From IMG/VR virus record IMGVR_UViG_3300034152_000141, positions 1 through 36,984 of that record: 36,984 bases of DNA; one strand, written 5' to 3'. The position numbers were made by a program, and so were the translations under genes. Positions 17,147 to 23,284 of this stretch are shown here, one piece after another. Position 1 is the stretch's first letter. Each line of letters starts with the position of its first letter. Below the pieces are notes generated by a model. That model was not told the origin of the DNA and searched no databases. It saw only the letters and a program-made list of their open reading frames with translations. Source of the DNA: a virus.

Positions 17147-17429
17147 CTATCTCGATTTGGATCTTGTTCGGCAACCCGACGAGATCGCCTTTGACTTCGT
17201 GTTTTTGGACCGGCCGCCCATCCATACGATCCATGATATACTTGCCTGAGACTGTATCGCCATCGATACCGCGATCGATCATTTTCCGGACGAGTAGCCT
17301 TTTCCGGGACACGTCTTTCCCCCTGTGACGCCTCGCCGTTTTCAATTCCTGCTCGATGATGTCGGTGAACGTCTCGCCCTTTTTCGGTCGGCCCTTCGGA
17401 TTTCCTGATTCTCCCGGTTTCCACGCCAT
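17097..17429 (-). CDS. Terminase small subunit-like protein (DUF5681 type)
   Basis: A 110-residue protein beginning MAWKPGESGNPKGRPKKGET, the GNPxGRPxG start of a family often encoded just before terL and thought to act as the small terminase subunit. A helical middle (TFTDIIEQELKTARRHRGKD) and basic tail (KSGKRRRSKSSNK) fit DNA binding. AAGGGA lies 9 bases before ATG 17429. Its end overlaps the possible terL starts. The packaging role is by family and context. Confidence 0.75.
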   Translation of the reverse strand: MAWKPGESGNPKGRPKKGETFTDIIEQELKTARRHRGKDVSRKRLLVRKMIDRGIDGDTVSGKYIMDRMDGRPVQKHEVKGDLVGLPNKIQIEIVDPKSGKRRRSKSSNK

Positions 17430-17454
17430 ATATTGCTATCCCTTTGTTTTACAA

Positions 17455-17703
17455 TTATCCCCCGGCCGCTCTCGCAATAGCGACGATGACGATCACCACA
17501 ACCGCTACCATCGAGCCGAATCCCGCCCCGAGCATCGCAACGCCACTCACCGGAGCCCTTTTGACCCATCGAAAGAATCCCTGAATCTTTTCGCCTTGCA
17601 TCGTGAAAACCCTCCGTATTCGGATCTTGCCGTATGCCGTCAATTTAATCTCGTCGTCTTCCGGTGTCAACGGCACGATCGGCGGGATCATGTTTCCGGT
17701 CAT
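17455..17703 (-). CDS. Small C-terminally anchored membrane protein, unknown
   Basis: An 82-residue protein (MTGNMIPPIVPLTPEDDEIK...) with a basic middle (KIRIRRVFTMQGEKIQG) and one strong C-terminal membrane helix (GSMVAVVVIVIVAIARAA). ATG 17703 overlaps the stop of the upstream gene by ATGA. It is one of a run of tiny genes upstream of terminase. Function unknown. Confidence 0.6.
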   Translation of the reverse strand: MTGNMIPPIVPLTPEDDEIKLTAYGKIRIRRVFTMQGEKIQGFFRWVKRAPVSGVAMLGAGFGSMVAVVVIVIVAIARAAGG

Positions 17704-17933
17704 AGCATCACCAACATCACGATCGCCGCAATCCCGAGCAAGATAGAGACCGTGACTATAGCGGCCTGATATCCCCGGCCGCCGTAATACCATTTTTTGA
17801 ACTCCGGATCGAGATCGAAGATCGACGGATGATGATTCCCTTTCGCCTTTTCCTCGGCGATCCGTCTGTCGAGTTCTTCCCGGGATAGTGGCAGAGGCGG
17901 AGGCGTCACTTGTCCTTTTTCCTCTTGAACCAT
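17700..17933 (-). CDS. Small C-terminally anchored membrane protein, unknown
   Basis: A 77-residue protein with a Pro/charged N-terminal part (TPPPLPLSREELDRRIAEEK) and one C-terminal membrane helix (AAIVTVSILLGIAAIVMLVM). ATG 17933 overlaps the upstream gene by 28 bases and TTG 17939 is an alternative. It has the same layout as the next gene (soluble N-terminus, terminal helix), so the two may be paired membrane proteins. Function unknown. Confidence 0.6.
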   Translation of the reverse strand: MVQEEKGQVTPPPLPLSREELDRRIAEEKAKGNHHPSIFDLDPEFKKWYYGGRGYQAAIVTVSILLGIAAIVMLVML

Positions 17934-18154
17934 CCGCAATTATTATCTCGATTGATCTGTTGCGGGGTTCTGGAATAAGCCGCATTCGGCCCTTCGTGTG
18001 TGTCTTTCAGATTCCCCGGAGCTTCACAATACTGATCAAATAAGTTCGTGAACCTTGCACATTCTCCGCAAAACACCTTTTTCCGGGGAGCCGTATATGC
18101 CTCCGGAATCGGAGTTCTTTTTATTCGATTGATCACAAAACCGAACAGTCTCAT
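17906..18154 (-). CDS. Small Cys-rich (zinc-binding-like) protein
   Basis: An 82-residue protein starting MRLFGFVINRIKRTPIPEA. It has FCGECARF (CxxC), a further Cys in QYCEAPGN and one in NNCGWFKRK, giving four well-placed Cys residues for a zinc site. Phage proteins with this C-x2-C ... C ... N-N-x-C-x-x-F ending are common, but their role is not known to me. ATG 18154 overlaps the upstream small gene by ATGA. Confidence 0.65.
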   Translation of the reverse strand: MRLFGFVINRIKRTPIPEAYTAPRKKVFCGECARFTNLFDQYCEAPGNLKDTHEGPNAAYSRTPQQINRDNNCGWFKRKKDK

Positions 18155-18297
18155 TTTCCACACCCCCGGCAATCCATCCAATCGGCGAACTTCGTCAGTT
18201 CGTTATAGATCCGCCGACTGTCGGCCGCCTTCCGCTCGTCGGTGCGTTCCTCGCCGTTGTTGTTCGCGATCCATGACGAGATGTATTCAGCTTGCAT
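18151..18297 (-). CDS. Very small protein, unknown
   Basis: A 48-residue protein (MQAEYISSWIANNNGEERTD...) ending MDCRGCGK. It exactly fills the space between its neighbours: ATG 18297 lies inside the end of the upstream gene, and its TGA overlaps the next ATG by ATGA. Codon use is like that of the neighbours (Asn AAC, Asp GAC, Ile ATC). The C-terminal CxxC may bind metal. Function unknown. Confidence 0.6.
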   Translation of the reverse strand: MQAEYISSWIANNNGEERTDERKAADSRRIYNELTKFADWMDCRGCGK

Positions 18298-18694
18298 TCT
18301 TAGAAACTCGTTTCTCTTGATTGCCACTTTTCGTTCTCCCCTTTGTCTCCCGGTCGGTCTGACGGTCCCGGAGGATTTTGTCTATAACCTCTTGCCCCCA
18401 ATCCGATGACATGAACGCCGACTGCAACCGCCTTTGATAGATCCTCGATTCGGCCTTGGCGAGTTTCAGTTCGGCGAGTAGCTTCCGGTTCGTCTTTTCG
18501 AGATCCTTCATCCGCTGATGACTGATCTCATCGATAGCCGTCCGATTGATCCGCTTGATGATTGATCGCTTCCCGCCCCATGACCGGAGCTCGCCCCATA
18601 GCGTCGCCACGATGACGAAAACGAGATACGGCCACAATTGGAGGAACGTCCTCAATCCCACGATCGCCAAATAATGTACGCCGCTCAAATCCAT
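18287..18694 (-). CDS. N-terminal membrane anchor with coiled coil, unknown
   Basis: A 135-residue protein. Residues about 8-35 form a membrane helix (YLAIVGLRTFLQLWPYLVFV). Residues about 55-105 form a charged coiled coil (RMKDLEKTNRKLLAELKLAK), followed by a basic tail. The layout resembles inner-membrane spanins, but no partner with a lipobox is adjacent. ATG 18694 overlaps the upstream stop. Spanin or assembly factor are both possible. Confidence 0.6.
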   Translation of the reverse strand: MDLSGVHYLAIVGLRTFLQLWPYLVFVIVATLWGELRSWGGKRSIIKRINRTAIDEISHQRMKDLEKTNRKLLAELKLAKAESRIYQRRLQSAFMSSDWGQEVIDKILRDRQTDRETKGRTKSGNQEKRVSKNAS

Positions 18695-19029
18695 CGGATC
18701 AACACTCCGTGAAACGGCAACCCGTATTTGTCCTTGAACCAGTTTCGCATATCTTCCCAATTCAAGAATCCGTCGCCATGTGCCAACTCATTCGGTTTCG
18801 GGCAGAATCCGAATACGAACTCGATCCCTTCATGCCGGATCGTTATTTTCTGATAGTCGCAACACCGAGCCGTCCCGAGCTTCCGAGCCCGTTTCGTCCA
18901 GAGCCCCGCGTATAGGTGAATCGTCTCGCCGATCTTGACCGGCCGTTTTCTTGGCGGCCGGATGGTCTGACGCTTCACTTTGACCCGAACCATTTCCGCG
19001 AACCGTTCGCTAAAATTGATCAGTGCCAT
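18685..19029 (-). CDS. ASCH-domain-like protein
   Basis: A 114-residue protein. The pattern INFSERFAEMVRVKVKRQTI, then PVKIGETIHLYAGLWTKRAR, KLGTARC and KITIRHEGIEF matches small ASCH-fold proteins in phages, with the Lys-x-x-T-I-R motif and the 'G-E-x-I-H-L-Y' strand. ASCH proteins are thought to bind RNA or act on modified nucleosides. It is the first gene after the 19030-19273 gap. ATG 19029 has no ribosome binding site and sits in the short inverted repeat CATATCCCCATATG, so its translation may be unusual. Confidence 0.7.
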   Translation of the reverse strand: MALINFSERFAEMVRVKVKRQTIRPPRKRPVKIGETIHLYAGLWTKRARKLGTARCCDYQKITIRHEGIEFVFGFCPKPNELAHGDGFLNWEDMRNWFKDKYGLPFHGVLIRWI

Positions 19030-19031
19030 AT

Positions 19032-19105
19032 GGGGATATGCGGCAAGACCCGCTGACGGCGACAGCTTGGAAGTGCGGAAACCTGACTACCCCGCCACGA
19101 TCCCC
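19032..19105 (-). ncRNA. Cloverleaf-like structured element (candidate RNA or packaging site)
   Basis: A stem GGGGAT/ATCCCC (19105-19100 with 19037-19032) closes a 74-base segment that contains three further short stems: GCGG/CCGC, GCTG/CAGC and a bulged GTG-CGG/CCG-CAC. It looks like a cloverleaf but lacks a tRNA T-loop and conserved D-loop on either strand. No protein is encoded here. It could be a regulatory RNA, a 5' leader of the late operon, or part of a cos/pac site. Confidence 0.35.
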
Positions 19106-19111
19106 GTGAAA

Positions 19112-19162
19112 GACGCGGGCCGATGAGAGAGGCGATCTACCACTCCGCCCATCGAGCCCGCG
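19112..19162. repeat. Long GC-rich stem-loop in the early/late gap
   Basis: Bases 19114-19125 pair with 19150-19162 (with one bulged A), forming a 12-bp stem. An inner GGCG/CGCC stem (19131-19134 with 19146-19149) caps it. It lies beside the cloverleaf-like element in the only gene-free stretch of this part of the genome. The rest of the gap (19170-19273) holds an 8-bp bulged hairpin near 19210-19243 and no convincing sigma70 promoter. A late promoter of unknown type is expected here (inference). Confidence 0.55.
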
Positions 19163-19273
19163 CCGCGTCCTTCGAAAAAGAATTAAGCCCCTTTAGACAC
19201 AATCCTTTGACGTGTTGTGATTCTGGTTGCGCACACAATACACGCGTTTTCTCGGACGCTACCGGTGAAACCT

Positions 19274-19486
19274 CTATTCCTGTTCGCCCCCTTCCATGTC
19301 AAGTTCGCCCTGTTGCGGCATGAACGTGACATTAAAATATTCGTCCAACATCGCGCCGAACGCTGACCAAAGATCCGCGTCGTGTGGCGCGTGTAGAACC
19401 ACGCCGATGAGATTCCCGTCGTTTCGTGCGATGTGTTTCACATCTTTGACGAGAAATCCGTGAGAGATTGTTACGGGCTCGGGCAT
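19274..19486 (-). CDS. Small acidic protein, unknown
   Basis: A 70-residue protein (MPEPVTISHGFLVKDVKHIA...) with LWSAFGAMLDEYFNVTFMPQ and an acidic tail. GGAGGTG lies in the end of the upstream gene 6-7 bases before ATG 19486. It is the last gene before the structured gap, so it probably ends the early transcript. No family recognised. Confidence 0.6.
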   Translation of the reverse strand: MPEPVTISHGFLVKDVKHIARNDGNLIGVVLHAPHDADLWSAFGAMLDEYFNVTFMPQQGELDMEGGEQE

Positions 19487-19756
19487 TCAAGCACCTCCAA
19501 GACTGGTATTGTTCATCACGTTATATCGATAAACGACATCCGCGTGATAACCGGGATCAGCGCGATAAAGCCGGAACGCGTCGACGTGTCGCGGATACGC
19601 TTTCGCGAGTCTCGCGAGATTGTTCTCATCCGCCATCGAGATGCATTCAAACAACTTTGTCATGAAAAATCCGGATTTCCGATATAGCCACTGAACGAGA
19701 TCGCGCTCGCCGTCGTCCAGATGGGTAAACATTCCCATGATTTCCGAGTTACTCAT
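19487..19756 (-). CDS. Small helical protein, unknown
   Basis: An 89-residue protein, MSNSEIMGMFTHLDDGERDL at the start, with FECISMADENNLARLAKAYP. All-helical and without membrane segment or Cys pattern. ATG 19756 overlaps the upstream stop by ATGA. Phage genomes often carry similar small helical proteins near lysis and host-takeover genes; function unknown. Confidence 0.6.
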   Translation of the reverse strand: MSNSEIMGMFTHLDDGERDLVQWLYRKSGFFMTKLFECISMADENNLARLAKAYPRHVDAFRLYRADPGYHADVVYRYNVMNNTSLGGA

Positions 19757-20130
19757 TTCGTCGCCCCCTCGATTCTCACGTAAACCCGATCGTGTGACGA
19801 TTGCCGCCACGGCCAGTGAACCTCGTATGTCGAGACGGCCGGATGTTTGCAATTGTGGATATAGCCGACTTGGACCGGTCCGAAGAACATCCCCGCCTCG
19901 AAATTGAACGACACGCCGGACGGCTTGTAAGAATCGAACGAGAGCCCGACCATCGCCGCCTCGATGTCACCGCCAACGAATAGAAAATTGAACAGTTCAA
20001 CCCTCGCCTCAAGCGTTCCGTATAGGCCCTGATTTCGATAAAGCACATCGTAATCTGGCCAATACTCGGCGTGAATCTCCGACGGAACCATCCCGAACTC
20101 TAACGCGAAGATCAAAGCGATCCAACTCAT
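19753..20130 (-). CDS. Secreted beta-barrel-like protein (possible outer-membrane protein)
   Basis: A 125-residue protein with a hydrophobic N-terminus (MSWIALIFALEFGMVPSEIH) that looks like a signal or anchor segment. The rest alternates polar and apolar residues in short strands (LEARVELFNFLFVGGDIEAA, VSFNFEAGMFFGPVQVGYIH, VSTYEVHWPW), the pattern of a small outer-membrane barrel. If so, it would act in the host envelope, for example in blocking a second infection or aiding lysis (inference). ATG 20130 overlaps the upstream stop by ATGA. Confidence 0.5.
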   Translation of the reverse strand: MSWIALIFALEFGMVPSEIHAEYWPDYDVLYRNQGLYGTLEARVELFNFLFVGGDIEAAMVGLSFDSYKPSGVSFNFEAGMFFGPVQVGYIHNCKHPAVSTYEVHWPWRQSSHDRVYVRIEGATK

Positions 20131-20756
20131 AAGCCGCCCGTCCTCCGGAACCGGTGAAACCATCCCGGCCACAATCTGTCGAATGTCTCGATCGTGATGT
20201 GAACGTCGTTCCCGCGCCGATCAATGTAGTCCGGAAAGCGACCATACGGATCATCGATGATGAAATGGGTTACCTTGCCCTCGCGCCCCCCGGTCTCGGC
20301 CAATCCAACGACGGCCACGGCATGACCCGAGCCCGTGAAAGATCCGGAGACAACGACCGGATGTCCGCCCCGGATCTCGTTGATGATATTTTGAACTGTT
20401 TGACATGCGACGAACTGTGTGATCCGATCGCCGATGATCCGGTTGATCCCTTCGCTCATCACAGCGTGAACCTCGTTCGGATTGAGATCCTCGGCCTTCG
20501 CCCATGAGTATTGATCGCGCATCTCGTAACCCCACGGAGACCGCATCAACGCCATGACATAATCCTCGGGTTGCATTCCCTTCGGATAGTACATGACCGG
20601 CGGCTCATGCCATCTCGTCCCGGCTTGGACGACCGGAATCCGCTCCGCTTTCAGTGCCATGATGAACGATGTCGGCATACAAGCGACCATCGGATAGAAC
20701 CGATTGTTGACCTGACTGTGATAGTCGTCCTTCACTGACAGATTGATTTCGTCCAT
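20127..20756 (-). CDS. C39-like papain-fold cysteine peptidase
   Basis: A 209-residue protein with the order of a C39-type peptidase: Cys26 in YPMVACMPTSFIMAL (Cys at the start of a helix), His145 in GSFTGSGHAVAVVG, and Asp168/169 in THFIIDDPYGRF. That is a Cys-His-Asp triad at normal spacing. Phages use such domains as peptidoglycan peptidases or to process proteins; no cell-wall binding domain or signal peptide is visible. AGGGGGTGAA precedes ATG 20756. Endolysin is possible, but another lysis candidate lies at 34902. Confidence 0.7.
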   Translation of the reverse strand: MDEINLSVKDDYHSQVNNRFYPMVACMPTSFIMALKAERIPVVQAGTRWHEPPVMYYPKGMQPEDYVMALMRSPWGYEMRDQYSWAKAEDLNPNEVHAVMSEGINRIIGDRITQFVACQTVQNIINEIRGGHPVVVSGSFTGSGHAVAVVGLAETGGREGKVTHFIIDDPYGRFPDYIDRRGNDVHITIETFDRLWPGWFHRFRRTGGL

Positions 20757-20757
20757 T

Positions 20758-20904
20758 TCACCCCCTGATAATCTGATGGATCGCGGCCGCCAAAACCAAA
20801 CCCCAAAAGACGAGCCCCGCGACGTTCGCCGCGATATCCCAATTCAATTGTTCAATTCTTTTCTGCGTTTCCATCCATTTGATGATCTTGTCGGCAAGCC
20901 TCAT
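20758..20904 (-). CDS. Single-helix membrane protein (small)
   Basis: A 48-residue protein, MRLADKIIKWMETQKRIEQL then one C-terminal membrane helix (NVAGLVFWGLVLAAAIHQII). ATG 20904 overlaps the upstream stop by ATGA; it ends two bases before the peptidase start. Being next to the C39-like peptidase it could be a small holin or an accessory factor, but one helix alone does not prove this. Confidence 0.55.
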   Translation of the reverse strand: MRLADKIIKWMETQKRIEQLNWDIAANVAGLVFWGLVLAAAIHQIIRG

Positions 20905-21254
20905 TCCTCGTTCTCCGTTTCCCGGATCTGTTCCGGCAATCCGCATGTGTTACAATCGCCGAGTTTGCCGACGATCCCCCCGGCCGAAATCTCTCGATGA
21001 AGCGATGTCCTGCATCTCGGACAACGCGGAAAGCAGATACAATCCGGATCGTAATATGTGAAATCGGCGAACCGATTTTTGACGGGAATCTCTCGCCACG
21101 GCTTCCCGCATATCGGGCAATTCCCGCCGGTCATTTCCTGAACGATTAGATCAAGATACGCCTTCGGCAAACCAGCGTCAGCCGCCTTGTCATACGTTCC
21201 CCGTTGCAATTCATTCATTCGAGCCTGATCGACTCGTTGGATTTCAATTTCCAT
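20901..21254 (-). CDS. Multi-Cys zinc-binding protein, unknown
   Basis: A 117-residue protein with a helical first third (MNELQRGTYDKAADAGLPKA) and then three Cys clusters: NCPICGKPW, CICFPRCPRCRT and DCNTCGLPE. These make at least two likely zinc knuckles. It lies in the replication block, so it may bind DNA or a replication protein (inference). It overlaps the upstream gene by 11 bases. Confidence 0.65.
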   Translation of the reverse strand: MEIEIQRVDQARMNELQRGTYDKAADAGLPKAYLDLIVQEMTGGNCPICGKPWREIPVKNRFADFTYYDPDCICFPRCPRCRTSLHREISAGGIVGKLGDCNTCGLPEQIRETENEE

Positions 21255-21708
21255 CGCTCAACCTCTTTCGATCCGGAGCGGCCAACGCGAGCAATTCCTT
21301 TTCGATGTGTTCGTTAGCGTATTTTTCAAGAAACATTTTCGGGGATATGTTTTCCGGAATCATTTTCCTCCATCCCTTCGGCACACCCCATACGAAATGA
21401 GGATTGAATCGGTCGCCCTCTTGATAGTAGCCGATCAGGTATCCCCGTGACCACACCTCGCCGTCCGAATCGGTATACAGCCGCGCCGATCGTTTCAATT
21501 CCTCGTCACTTTCGTATATTTCCTTGATGTCGGCAATCCCCGGTGCTTTGCCCCATCGCGTAGAAAACTGTTCAATTGTAATCTCGAACAGCCGATCAAG
21601 ATTCACGTCTTGCTTTTCAACCCATGATAGAATCATCAACCGAACCACGTCCGACCCGTATTTCCCATAATAGTCCTCGATTCTCTGAACAAACTCTGCC
21701 GATATCAT
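21244..21708 (-). CDS. Possible helicase-loader-like replication protein
   Basis: A 154-residue protein directly downstream of the initiator gene and coupled to it by ATGA at 21708. The N-terminal half (YYGKYGSDVVRLMILSWVEK, FEITIEQFSTRWGKAPGIAD) is helical, with a W...F...P...I pattern seen in G39P-like helicase loaders and their relatives. The C-terminal half has VWSRGYLIGYYQEGDRF. The assignment is mainly by position after an initiator; no ATPase motif is present, so a DnaC-type loader is excluded. Confidence 0.4.
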   Translation of the reverse strand: MISAEFVQRIEDYYGKYGSDVVRLMILSWVEKQDVNLDRLFEITIEQFSTRWGKAPGIADIKEIYESDEELKRSARLYTDSDGEVWSRGYLIGYYQEGDRFNPHFVWGVPKGWRKMIPENISPKMFLEKYANEHIEKELLALAAPDRKRLSDGN

Positions 21709-22472
21709 TTCCACAACCCCCGTATCCATTCGGCCTGTTCTGGCGTCAAAGCCTTGCGATGACCGTTTTCCATTTCCTCACGAACTCTCGAATATATCCC
21801 TTCGGAGTTTAGATTTTGAATCGTAAACGGTTGAGCTTTCCAGAACTTATCGTTCCCCTCAATCAGCGATGCGTATGTCGTCAAGAGTTCATTCGCGAAA
21901 CTCATCGGGTCATCTTGTTTCTCGATCTTTTTAATCAACATAGACAAATGCTTGCCTTGAATATTCCAGTTCCATTCTGATGAAATATCGATCCCTCTTC
22001 GTTCGTTGAAATACTTGAATGAATCTGTCAAAGCCTTTCGAAGTTCACCGTTCCCTGAAGGCGGCGCAGACACGCCGCTTGTTTCTTTGTTTCTCTCTTG
22101 TTTATCTCTCTTTGTTATTCTCTCTTCTAAATATTCTTGATACCCCTGTCCAATATTCTTGATACCCTGTCCAAAATATTTGATACCCCTATCAAGCGAC
22201 ATGACACGTTTCTCAACTTTTTTCCCATCACGGATGTATTGAATCTTGATATCGCCTTTTTCTTGCAATCCGAGTATTATTTGCGAAACTCTCTGTCTTG
22301 ATAGATGAAACATTTTTGCAAAATGACTGTTTGACGCGAAACACTCATCGATACTGTCGAGCGAAGCGATTTCACATAACATCAATTTTTCCATCCACGA
22401 AAGCCTTTCATCGAGCCACAAAGCCGCCGGAATCCACACACCAAGAAACGCCCGTTTTTTCTCTTTCGCCAC
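21705..22472 (-). CDS. Replication initiator with winged-helix N-terminus
   Basis: A 255-residue protein. Residues about 10-85 look like a winged helix (WIPAALWLDERLSWMEKLML, CFASNSHFAKMFHLSRQRVS, QIILGLQEKGDIKIQYIRDG), as in phage O/DnaD-type initiators. The middle is low-complexity and encodes direct repeats that look like iterons. The C-terminal third is helical. GTG 22472 follows GGGGGATGAC and is preferred over TTG 22484. Transcription comes from the promoter at 22582-22610 and must pass a terminator-like hairpin just before the start, so expression is probably attenuated. Confidence 0.72.
   Translation of the reverse strand: MAKEKKRAFLGVWIPAALWLDERLSWMEKLMLCEIASLDSIDECFASNSHFAKMFHLSRQRVSQIILGLQEKGDIKIQYIRDGKKVEKRVMSLDRGIKYFGQGIKNIGQGYQEYLEERITKRDKQERNKETSGVSAPPSGNGELRKALTDSFKYFNERRGIDISSEWNWNIQGKHLSMLIKKIEKQDDPMSFANELLTTYASLIEGNDKFWKAQPFTIQNLNSEGIYSRVREEMENGHRKALTPEQAEWIRGLWK
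22130..22193. repeat. Three iteron-like direct repeats inside the initiator gene (candidate origin)
   Basis: Three tandem copies with consensus AATATTCTTGATACCC followed by (C)TGTCC lie at 22130-22151, 22152-22172 and about 22175-22193; the third is less exact. Next to them (22080-22130) is a strongly pyrimidine-rich, AT-rich stretch suited to strand opening. Lambda-type phages place the origin inside the initiator gene in the same way. Origin function is inferred. Confidence 0.6.
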
Positions 22473-22482
22473 GTCATCCCCC

Positions 22483-22544
22483 AAAAATAAAAAACCCCTT
22501 CATCCGCTGTGTGGTTATCCGATAGATCGGAGCGGAGTCCGGGG
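22483..22544 (-). terminator. Terminator-like hairpin with U-tract in the leader of the initiator gene
   Basis: On the minus strand, CCCC (22544-22541) and TCCGCT (22536-22531) pair with AGCGGA (22508-22503) and GGGG (22498-22495), around a 4x4 internal loop. This is followed at once by TTTTTTATTTTT (22494-22483). The stem competes with the 13-bp inverted repeat described next, so it may be a switchable attenuator. Confidence 0.6.
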
Positions 22545-22576
22545 CTTCAATTTTCGTTCTCTTTCGGATAACCACA
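22510..22576. promoter_or_regulatory. 13-bp perfect inverted repeat (antiterminator or operator)
   Basis: TGTGGTTATCCGA at 22510-22522 and its exact complement at 22564-22576 flank 41 bases. The right arm lies at the expected first base of the transcript from the 22582 promoter. Pairing of the two arms in RNA would trap the 5' half of the terminator stem in its loop, so the two structures exclude each other. A smaller dyad TCCGATAGATCGGA (22518-22531) overlaps the left arm. A DNA operator is the alternative. Confidence 0.6.
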
Positions 22577-22581
22577 ATCAG

Positions 22582-22610
22582 ATCTTACCACTTCGGCCGA
22601 GATTAGTCAA
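22582..22610 (-). promoter_or_regulatory. Sigma70-like promoter for the replication genes
   Basis: Minus strand: -35 TTGACT (22610-22605), 17-base spacer, -10 TAAGAT (22587-22582). The spacer contains ATCTCGGC, shared with three other promoters of this genome. The -35 overlaps the stop codon of the upstream gene. The start of transcription would be near 22576. Confidence 0.7.
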
Positions 22611-22807
22611 CCGACCTTTTCCTCAATCTTGTGATAGATCTCGTAAAGTTTACTGACTTGCGCCGATGTGAGATCTCGTCCCTTCGAAAGTCTGTCATCG
22701 AGACTGTCTATGAAATCCATTTCCCATTCGCTCAGAAACTCGTCGTGACTGACGAGATAGCAAATCCGATTGTGCCATTTGTAACGAATCTCCGTCGTCA
22801 CCATCAT
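22607..22807 (-). CDS. Small helical protein, unknown
   Basis: A 66-residue protein (MMVTTEIRYKWHNRICYLVS...) with SEWEMDFIDSLDDRLSKGRD and a C-terminal helix (VSKLYEIYHKIEEKVG). Start ATG 22807 overlaps the upstream stop by ATGA; the longer frame to 23068 would overlap a real gene. No metal or catalytic motif. It is the last gene of the recombination block before the replication promoter. Confidence 0.6.
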   Translation of the reverse strand: MMVTTEIRYKWHNRICYLVSHDEFLSEWEMDFIDSLDDRLSKGRDLTSAQVSKLYEIYHKIEEKVG

Positions 22808-23127
22808 CGCCACCCCCGATCTGGATTGTTCGTCTGACGGCAAATCTCTTTGTTCTCCATGAGCATTTCCTCGAACCGTTCGGCCCGCTGGAAATATATC
22901 CGTTTGAAATTGGGATATTGCATATGCCACGTATGATTGACGCCGACGAGATTGAACAGCGAATGGATGAACCTCGGGAATCTTTGCCGGTTCGATTTCG
23001 TGTTGTGTAGCCGGTGATGTAGTTCCGTGATCGGAGCCTCTTTGCCGAATGACGCCGCGATCGCACACCGACCGCTCTGTTTCATCAGGATGTATCTCAT
23101 TTTCGGCTCATAGTTTGGGATACTCAT
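22804..23127 (-). CDS. HNH-like endonuclease fold protein
   Basis: A 107-residue protein with ELHHRLHNTKSNRQRFP (His37, His38, His41) and LFNLVGVNHTWHMQYP (Asn64, His65, His68). A paired HH...N...H arrangement with a preceding Cys (CAIAASFG) resembles degenerate HNH/recombination endonuclease proteins common in phages. Zinc-knuckle Cys pairs are missing, so it may bind DNA without cutting. The leader element GGAGGTGCGG sits just before ATG 23127. Confidence 0.55.
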   Translation of the reverse strand: MSIPNYEPKMRYILMKQSGRCAIAASFGKEAPITELHHRLHNTKSNRQRFPRFIHSLFNLVGVNHTWHMQYPNFKRIYFQRAERFEEMLMENKEICRQTNNPDRGWR

Positions 23128-23129
23128 TT

Positions 23130-23139
23130 CCGCACCTCC
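23130..23139 (-). promoter_or_regulatory. Conserved leader element GGAGGTGCGG, copy 1
   Basis: Contains the ribosome binding site for ATG 23127 and continues with a fixed GCGG beyond the usual Shine-Dalgarno bases. One of seven identical 10-base copies in the early region. Unlike the copies near 28 kb, it lies in the short space after a small membrane-protein gene, with no strong hairpin. Confidence 0.85.
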
Positions 23140-23140
23140 G

Positions 23141-23284
23141 CTATATGAATCTGATCGGCTTCCCTTTCTTGTCGTAGAACGCGTCGCGTTTTCCCGGCCA
23201 CAACGAGACGATGAGCAAAGCTATCGGTCCGACGGTCGCGAGCCCAATCATGAAAACGACGCCGACGGTTTCAATCCACGACAT
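23141..23284 (-). CDS. Small single-helix membrane protein
   Basis: A 47-residue protein beginning MSWIETVGVVFMIG, with a membrane helix to about residue 29 (LATVGPIALLIVSLW) and a basic tail (KRDAFYDKKGKPIRFI). ATG 23284 overlaps the end of the DUF5131 gene by 14 bases. It fills an otherwise empty interval exactly and ends just before the leader element of the next gene. Function unknown. Confidence 0.6.
   Translation of the reverse strand: MSWIETVGVVFMIGLATVGPIALLIVSLWPGKRDAFYDKKGKPIRFI

Noticed and set aside
19032-19105. tRNA gene
   Set aside because: The fold has four stems but no T-loop sequence, no conserved D-loop bases and no U before the would-be anticodon on either strand.
19123-19323. 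66-codon plus-strand frame in the early/late gap
   Set aside because: It runs through the palindromic stems and into the 19274 gene, with no ribosome binding site; structure explains the sequence better.
22130-22193. CRISPR array
   Set aside because: Repeats are directly adjacent with no spacers, and they lie inside a coding sequence.
22607-23068. 153-codon extension of the small 22807 gene
   Set aside because: The extra part overlaps the HNH-like gene almost fully; the ATGA junction at 22807 is the better start.
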